From assembly GCA_900549535.1 (NCBI GenBank), contig UROR01000036.1, forward strand, positions 1 through 16,525: DNA of 16,525 bases. The letters run 5' to 3'. Position 1 is the first letter of the stretch; each line of letters opens with the position of its first letter. The stretch is from an uncultured Collinsella sp. GTDB lineage: Bacteria; Actinomycetota; Coriobacteriia; Coriobacteriales; Coriobacteriaceae. This document shows, in pieces, positions 13,139-16,525 of this stretch. The notes under the pieces were generated by a model. The model was not told where the DNA came from. It searched no databases and worked only from the letters and a program-made list of their open reading frames with translations. Both the position numbers and the translations under genes were made by a program.

Positions 13139-13366
13139 GCGACGTGCATTTTTGCGAGTATTCTGCAGTCGAAGGTCCCTGCATACCGATCTCGGGCAAA
13201 AAATCGGGAGTTCTCGATGTTTTCTACGAATGATGGGCGGGGTTATGGGCTGGCAGCGTTTGATTTGCAGGGATATTCGCGGTCTTTGGCATTTATCGTG
13301 GCGCCCGAAGCTCTTGGTTATGTTGAATACTCCTAAAAATGCACGACGCTTAGAGGGGGACCTTCG
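13139..13366. repeat. Non-coding inverted-repeat element of about 210 bp
   Basis: A 25-base arm at 13139-13163 is repeated in inverse at 13325-13349 with three mismatches; its core begins GTGCATTTTT and ends GAGTATTC. Inside lie further mirrored words: TCCCTGCA (13176-13183) with TGCAGGGA (13266-13273), and TCGGGC (13192-13197) with GCCCGA (13303-13308). A second 10-mer, CGAAGGTCCC (13170-13179), has its inverse at 13357-13366, outside the right arm. Frames through the region have GC-poor third positions unlike the neighbours. It could be a MITE-like repeat or a structured RNA. Confidence 0.5.
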
Positions 13367-13375
13367 CGAAAAAGG

Positions 13376-13414
13376 AAACCGCCCCGTCGAAGTATGCATT
13401 CGACGGGGCGGTTT
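13376..13414. terminator. Bidirectional terminator after lemA
   Basis: A perfect 16-bp stem (13376-13391 with 13399-13414) with a 7-base loop begins AAACC and ends GGTTT. It lies 37 bases past the lemA stop on the minus strand and also closes the non-coding region on the plus strand. Confidence 0.88.
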
Positions 13415-13450
13415 ATGCATTTGGCCGATTAAGGATGCGCTGTCAAACTA

Positions 13451-14002
13451 CTAGAACTTGACGGTCGGGGCCTGGCGGGCTGCTTCGGCGGCCTCGAAGC
13501 CCTGGCGCTCCTTAAACTGGAAGATGCCGGCAAAGATGACAGCCGGGAACGTCTGAATGGCGTTGTTGTAGCTGAGCACGCAATCGTTGTAGCTCTGGCG
13601 TGCATAGCTAATCTTGTTCTCGGTATCCTCGAGCGATGCCTGCAGCTGCGTAAAGTTGGTGTTTGCCTTAAGATCGGGATAGGCCTCGGCTACGGCGAAG
13701 AGCTGACGCAGCGCACCGGTCAGCACGTTGTCGGCTTCCATCTTGGCTTCGGGCGTGGTGGCCTTGACGGCGGTGTTACGCGCGCTGATCACGGCGGAGA
13801 GCGTCTCCTGCTCGTGCTTGGCGTAGCCCTTGACGGTCTCGACCAGGTTGGGGATCAGGTCGTTGCGACGCTGCAGCTGCGTATCGATGTTCTGCCAGGC
13901 GTTATCGATGCGGTTACGCTTGGTGACCATGTTGTTGTAGATGCCGGCGATGGCGCAGGCAATCACAATGACAACAACGATGCCGATGATGACGGGAAGC
14001 AT
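13451..14002 (-). CDS. lemA: LemA-family membrane-anchored protein
   Basis: This 183-residue protein has one N-terminal membrane helix (LPVIIGIVVVIVIACAIAGIY, about 2-22) and a helical-bundle domain. Landmarks are NMVTKRNRIDNAWQNIDTQLQRRNDLIPNLVETVKGYAKHE and AYPDLKANTNFTQLQASLEDTENKISYARQSYND, both diagnostic for LemA. The end, FKERQGFEAAEAARQAPTVKF, is the usual C-terminus. The family role is poorly defined, with links to envelope stress and membrane proteases in some bacteria; no such partner (HtpX or TPM-domain protein) is next to it here. The start is the ATG at 14002 with GGAG 6 bases upstream; the frame extends to 14230 but across the promoter. It is divergent from a TetR gene. Confidence 0.93.
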   Translation of the reverse strand: MLPVIIGIVVVIVIACAIAGIYNNMVTKRNRIDNAWQNIDTQLQRRNDLIPNLVETVKGYAKHEQETLSAVISARNTAVKATTPEAKMEADNVLTGALRQLFAVAEAYPDLKANTNFTQLQASLEDTENKISYARQSYNDCVLSYNNAIQTFPAVIFAGIFQFKERQGFEAAEAARQAPTVKF

Positions 14003-14049
14003 GATGTCTCCGTTTCGAATGGCCGCGGCGGCATGCGCCAGCTGCCGTT

Positions 14050-14092
14050 GGTATAACGCTACTAGTATACCCGCAACGTTTTGTCGTGCCGA
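14050..14092 (-). promoter_or_regulatory. lemA promoter with an inverted repeat over the -10
   Basis: On the minus strand TCGGCA (14087-14092), a 17-base spacer and TATACT (14064-14069) form a good promoter for lemA. GGTATA (14050-14055) and TATACC (14066-14071) make a 6-bp dyad with a 10-base gap that covers the -10 and the predicted start, a possible operator for the divergent TetR protein. Confidence 0.5.
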
Positions 14093-14201
14093 ACTTTCCG
14101 GTAAGCGTTGTGTTTTCGGCGGGGTTGGCACCGGGGCAAAGCGCGCGAGGTACAGGTGTAAGATATGCGACAGATTGACGAGTGTTGTCTTTGCCCTGAG
14201 G

Positions 14202-14798
14202 ATGGCGATACCAGTGGACCTTCGCATCAAGAAAACCTACCGCGCCCTGTTCGATGCCTTTACCGAGCTTCTCGAGGAGCATCGTTTTGAGGACCTGACG
14301 GTTGCCATGCTGTGCGACCGCGCCATGATTCGCCGCACGACGTTCTACAAGCACTTTCGCGACAAGAACGATTACTTTGCCTTTTATATCGATGAGCTCA
14401 TGTCGGGCTTGCCGCAAAAACAGCCCGATGAGGCCGGCGCGGTATCTGCCGAGGACGTGCGCGCGCTTCGGCACGCGATTTTGGACGATGCCATGGATTT
14501 GATTCTGGCGCACGAGCGGCTCATGGATAACATTTTGGCAAGCAGCATGTCGGGCATGTTGACCAACGTTATTTGCGACCGCATTGCCCGCTCCATCCGC
14601 GAGCGTGTGATGAACGTGCTTGCCGAGGATGCCCTGGCCCCCGTGTCACTCGAGACGACGTCTGAGTTTGTCGCCGGCGGTATTATTCGACTTTTCACGA
14701 TATGGTGGGAATCGGGCCACGATCTTGAGCGTCGACCTGAGATAGCCGATGTGGTCGATGCACTGTTTGAGCGGACCATGACACCGGTGCATCACTAG
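14202..14798 (+). CDS. TetR-family transcriptional regulator
   Basis: This 198-residue protein has an N-terminal TetR HTH (about 8-58): TYRALFDAFTELLEEHRFEDLTVAMLCDRAMIRRTTFYKHFRDKNDYF. The C-terminal part ends VAGGIIRLFTIWWESGHDLE, resembling the TetR_C_8 (DhaS-like) ligand-binding type. The ATG at 14202 touches its TGAGG ribosome site, which is too close. The in-frame GTG at 14214 (VDLRIKKTYRAL) has the same site at about 11 bases and matches typical TetR starts, so it may be the true start. The gene is divergent from lemA with a shared 200-bp spacer holding a dyad over the lemA promoter. The ligand is unknown. Confidence 0.9.
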   Translation: MAIPVDLRIKKTYRALFDAFTELLEEHRFEDLTVAMLCDRAMIRRTTFYKHFRDKNDYFAFYIDELMSGLPQKQPDEAGAVSAEDVRALRHAILDDAMDLILAHERLMDNILASSMSGMLTNVICDRIARSIRERVMNVLAEDALAPVSLETTSEFVAGGIIRLFTIWWESGHDLERRPEIADVVDALFERTMTPVHH

Positions 14799-14801
14799 GA
14801 G

Positions 14802-14891
14802 TGGCGGAGAGAGGGGGATTCGAACCCCCGGAACGCTCTCGCGCTCAACGGTTTTCAAGACCGCCGCATTCAACCGCTCTGCCATCTCTCC
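14802..14891 (-). tRNA. tRNA-Ser (anticodon UGA)
   Basis: Read on the minus strand, a 90-nt class-II tRNA starts GGAGAGATGGC and ends TCTCTCC-G-CCA, with the CCA encoded. The 7-bp acceptor stem (14885-14891 with 14806-14812) is perfect. The anticodon loop is CTTGAAA, giving UGA, and a long variable arm (GAGCGCGAGAGCGTTC) follows. The T arm is GGGGGTTCGAATCCCCC. It decodes UCA, and other UCN codons by wobble. Its 3' end lies 3 bases from the convergent TetR stop. Confidence 0.96.
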
Positions 14892-14901
14892 GTGAGTCGT
14901 A

Positions 14902-14907
14902 ATGATA
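14902..14907 (-). promoter_or_regulatory. -10 hexamer for tRNA-Ser
   Basis: On the minus strand TATCAT lies 10 bases before the tRNA 5' end. The best -35 at 17 bases is poor (CTGTTG), so only the -10 is offered. Confidence 0.35.
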
Positions 14908-14942
14908 GCATCGTTTTGGATTTGCAACAGGGAAGGCGAACG

Positions 14943-16525
14943 ATGACGATCACCGAAATCGATGAGAAGTTCATGCGTGAGGCGCTGGCCGAGGCGCGCG
15001 CCGCCGCTGCGGTGGGCGAGGTGCCCATCGGAGCCGTAGTGGTGCGCGACGGCGAGATTGTCGCGCGGGCGCATAATCGCCGCGAGCTCGACCAGGATCC
15101 TTCGGCGCATGCCGAGTTTTCGGCCCTGTGCGCCGCCGCTCAGTCGCTTGGACGCTGGCGTCTTTCCGATTGTACGGTCTACGTGACGCTCGAGCCCTGC
15201 TGCATGTGCGCGGGGCTTATGGTTAACGCGCGCGTGGGGCGCTGCGTGTACGGCGCGGCTGATGCTAAAGCGGGCGCTCTGGGGTCGCTATACGACCTCA
15301 ATGCCGATTCGCGCCTGAATCATCGGTTTAATGTGACCGCCGGCGTGCTGGCAGACGAGTGCCGCGCGGTGCTGAGCGGTTATTTTAGTGGGCTGCGTGG
15401 CACCGATGGTGCTGGCTGCGGTTGTGGGGCCGATCTTGAGGCGCATACCGCCCACGCCGAGGCGCTTGCGGGTGTCGAAGATACTGCCGTTGGGGCGGTC
15501 GATTTTGGTGCCGCGTGCCGCCGGCCCCGCCGTGTGCAGCTGGCGATCGACTCCTTTAAGGGCAGCGTTTCGAGCGCGCAGGCGGAGGAGGCCGTTGCCG
15601 AAGGTGTGCGCCGCGTGTGGCCCGATGCCCAGGTAAGCGCGCTGCCGCTGGCGGATGGCGGCGAGGGAACGCTCGATGCCGTTGCCGCGTGCGGCGGTGA
15701 GGTCGTGGCATGTGAAGTCGCAGGCCCTCTGGGCGACTGTGTGTCTGCCCGGATGCTGGTGGACGGCGAGTACGAGTCGGCTGTAATCGAGATGGCCGAG
15801 GCGGCGGGTATTGGGTATTCGCCTTGCACAGAGCCGGCGGCGTTGGCCGCTACGACCTATGGCGTGGGCGAGCTCATGCTTCGAGCGGTTCGTGCTGGGG
15901 CAAAGACTATCTATATTGGTCTGGGCGGCAGTGCCACCAACGACGGTGGCGCCGGCATGCTGCAGGCGCTGGGCGCGCGTGTGGTCGATGATCAGGGCTG
16001 CGATGTCGCCCCTGGTCTCGCGGGGCTTGAGCAGGTGGCGAGTATCGATTTGGCACCGGCGCTTCGGGCGCTGAATAGCGCGCGTATCGTCGTGCTCTCT
16101 GATGTCGAGAACCCGCTCGTGGGGCGTCGTGGGGCACTTGCAGTGTTTGGCGGGCAAAAGGGCCTGCCGACAGACGATGTCGAAGCGCTGGGCAGGTACG
16201 ACAGTTGGATGGTCGGCTACGGCCGCCTGCTCGATGCGGCGATTACCGGGGTGCGGGCTCAGGGGTTGTTGCGCGTGCCCGAGGGCGTGCGGACATTTGG
16301 CTCGGTGCTCGGCGTGCCTGGCGCGGGCGCGGCAGGTGGCTTGGGCGCCGCGCTGCTGGCGCTCGGTGCTGAGTTGCGTTCGGGCGTGGAGACGGTGCTC
16401 GATCTCGTGGGATTTGACGAGCGCGTGCGCGATGTCGACCTGGTCATAACGGGCGAGGGCAATATGGACGAGCAATCCGCCGCCGGCAAAGCGCCGGTGG
16501 GTGTGGCCCGCCGCGCCAAGCGATA
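14943..16525 (+). CDS. tadA: TadA tRNA adenosine deaminase fused in frame to glycerate kinase (3' end outside window)
   Basis: One frame runs 527 codons from the ATG (GGAAGG 6 bases upstream) to the window end without a stop. Residues 1-152 are a complete TadA, which deaminates A34 to inosine in tRNA-Arg(ACG). It has zinc and catalytic residues His56, Glu58 (HAE), Cys86 and Cys89 (PCCMC), and normal length. Residues 153-197 are a linker rich in Ala, Gly and acidic residues with a GCGCG patch. From about 198 it is a GK2-family glycerate kinase: DSFKGS (203-208), LADGGEGT (236-243), GGSATNDGG (from 328), SDVENPLVG (from 386), PGAGAAGG and ITGEGNMDEQS (from 502). About 50 residues of the kinase should remain beyond the window. 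A GTG at 15534 could start the kinase alone but has no ribosome site. The gene is divergent from tRNA-Ser. Confidence 0.9.
   Translation, partial: MTITEIDEKFMREALAEARAAAAVGEVPIGAVVVRDGEIVARAHNRRELDQDPSAHAEFSALCAAAQSLGRWRLSDCTVYVTLEPCCMCAGLMVNARVGRCVYGAADAKAGALGSLYDLNADSRLNHRFNVTAGVLADECRAVLSGYFSGLRGTDGAGCGCGADLEAHTAHAEALAGVEDTAVGAVDFGAACRRPRRVQLAIDSFKGSVSSAQAEEAVAEGVRRVWPDAQVSALPLADGGEGTLDAVAACGGEVVACEVAGPLGDCVSARMLVDGEYESAVIEMAEAAGIGYSPCTEPAALAATTYGVGELMLRAVRAGAKTIYIGLGGSATNDGGAGMLQALGARVVDDQGCDVAPGLAGLEQVASIDLAPALRALNSARIVVLSDVENPLVGRRGALAVFGGQKGLPTDDVEALGRYDSWMVGYGRLLDAAITGVRAQGLLRVPEGVRTFGSVLGVPGAGAAGGLGAALLALGAELRSGVETVLDLVGFDERVRDVDLVITGEGNMDEQSAAGKAPVGVARRAKR

Noticed and set aside
12989..13454. 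Open frames of 115-124 codons on both strands between ilvE and lemA
   Set aside because: They overlap the inverted-repeat elements and terminators, have codon use unlike neighbours, lack ribosome sites and resemble no family.
15380..15540. Sequencing frameshift creating the TadA-kinase fusion
   Set aside because: The linker is in the same frame as both domains with no stop, and each domain keeps its motifs to the edges. A simple indel would not join them this cleanly, though a base error in a stop codon cannot be excluded from sequence alone.
15288..16475. 395-codon open frame antisense to the TadA-kinase gene
   Set aside because: The plus strand carries clear glycerate kinase motifs throughout; the antisense product has no recognisable domain.
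1..16525. CRISPR arrays, prophage or intact insertion sequences
   Set aside because: No regularly spaced repeats, cas genes, transposase, integrase or phage structural genes were seen.

Overview
This 16.5-kb window looks like chromosomal DNA of a high-GC anaerobic actinobacterium of the Coriobacteriia, most like Collinsella. That placement is inferred from base composition and the flavour of the proteins; no marker gene was compared. Genes lie on both strands in short units separated by many GC-rich hairpin terminators. I see no phage, plasmid or CRISPR module and no transposase gene, but there are several intergenic inverted-repeat elements.

Layout: (1) 1-160 holds a possible C-terminal tail of an upstream gene and two hairpins. 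(2) 161-892 (-) encodes a GntR/FCD regulator divergent from 1056-2090 (+), a YeiH-type membrane exporter. (3) 2091-2363 is a structured intergenic region leading into 2364-3581 (+), a degenerate NtrC-like regulator, and 3666-4241 (+), a small bitopic membrane protein. (4) 4315-4836 (-) is a nitroreductase; 5131-5421 (+) is a 96-aa protein of unknown function. (5) 5527-9844 (+) is an operon: a promoter overlapped by tandem MarR-type operators, a MarR regulator and two ABC exporter half-transporters whose ATP-site residues are complementary, as in heterodimeric multidrug exporters. (6) 9957-10661 (-) is serine acetyltransferase CysE, divergent from 10885-11532 (+), a DedA-family membrane protein. 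(7) 11663-12874 (+) is a promoter, a possible leaderless upstream ORF and branched-chain aminotransferase IlvE. (8) 12875-13450 has no convincing gene but holds a perfect 28-bp inverted-repeat element, a second inverted-repeat element of about 210 bp and terminators. (9) 13451-14002 (-) is LemA, divergent from 14202-14798 (+), a TetR regulator. (10) 14802-14891 (-) is tRNA-Ser(UGA). (11) 14943 to the window end (+) is one open frame that begins as tRNA adenosine deaminase TadA and continues, without a stop, into glycerate kinase.

Most genes are familiar families. The strongest unusual item is the TadA-glycerate kinase fusion. Next come the NtrC-like regulator that lacks the Walker-A lysine and the GAFTGA loop, the two intergenic inverted-repeat elements at 12.9-13.4 kb, the two hairpins abutting stop codons that share a loop decamer, the operator layout of the MarR/ABC operon, and the ATGA-coupled upstream ORF of ilvE.
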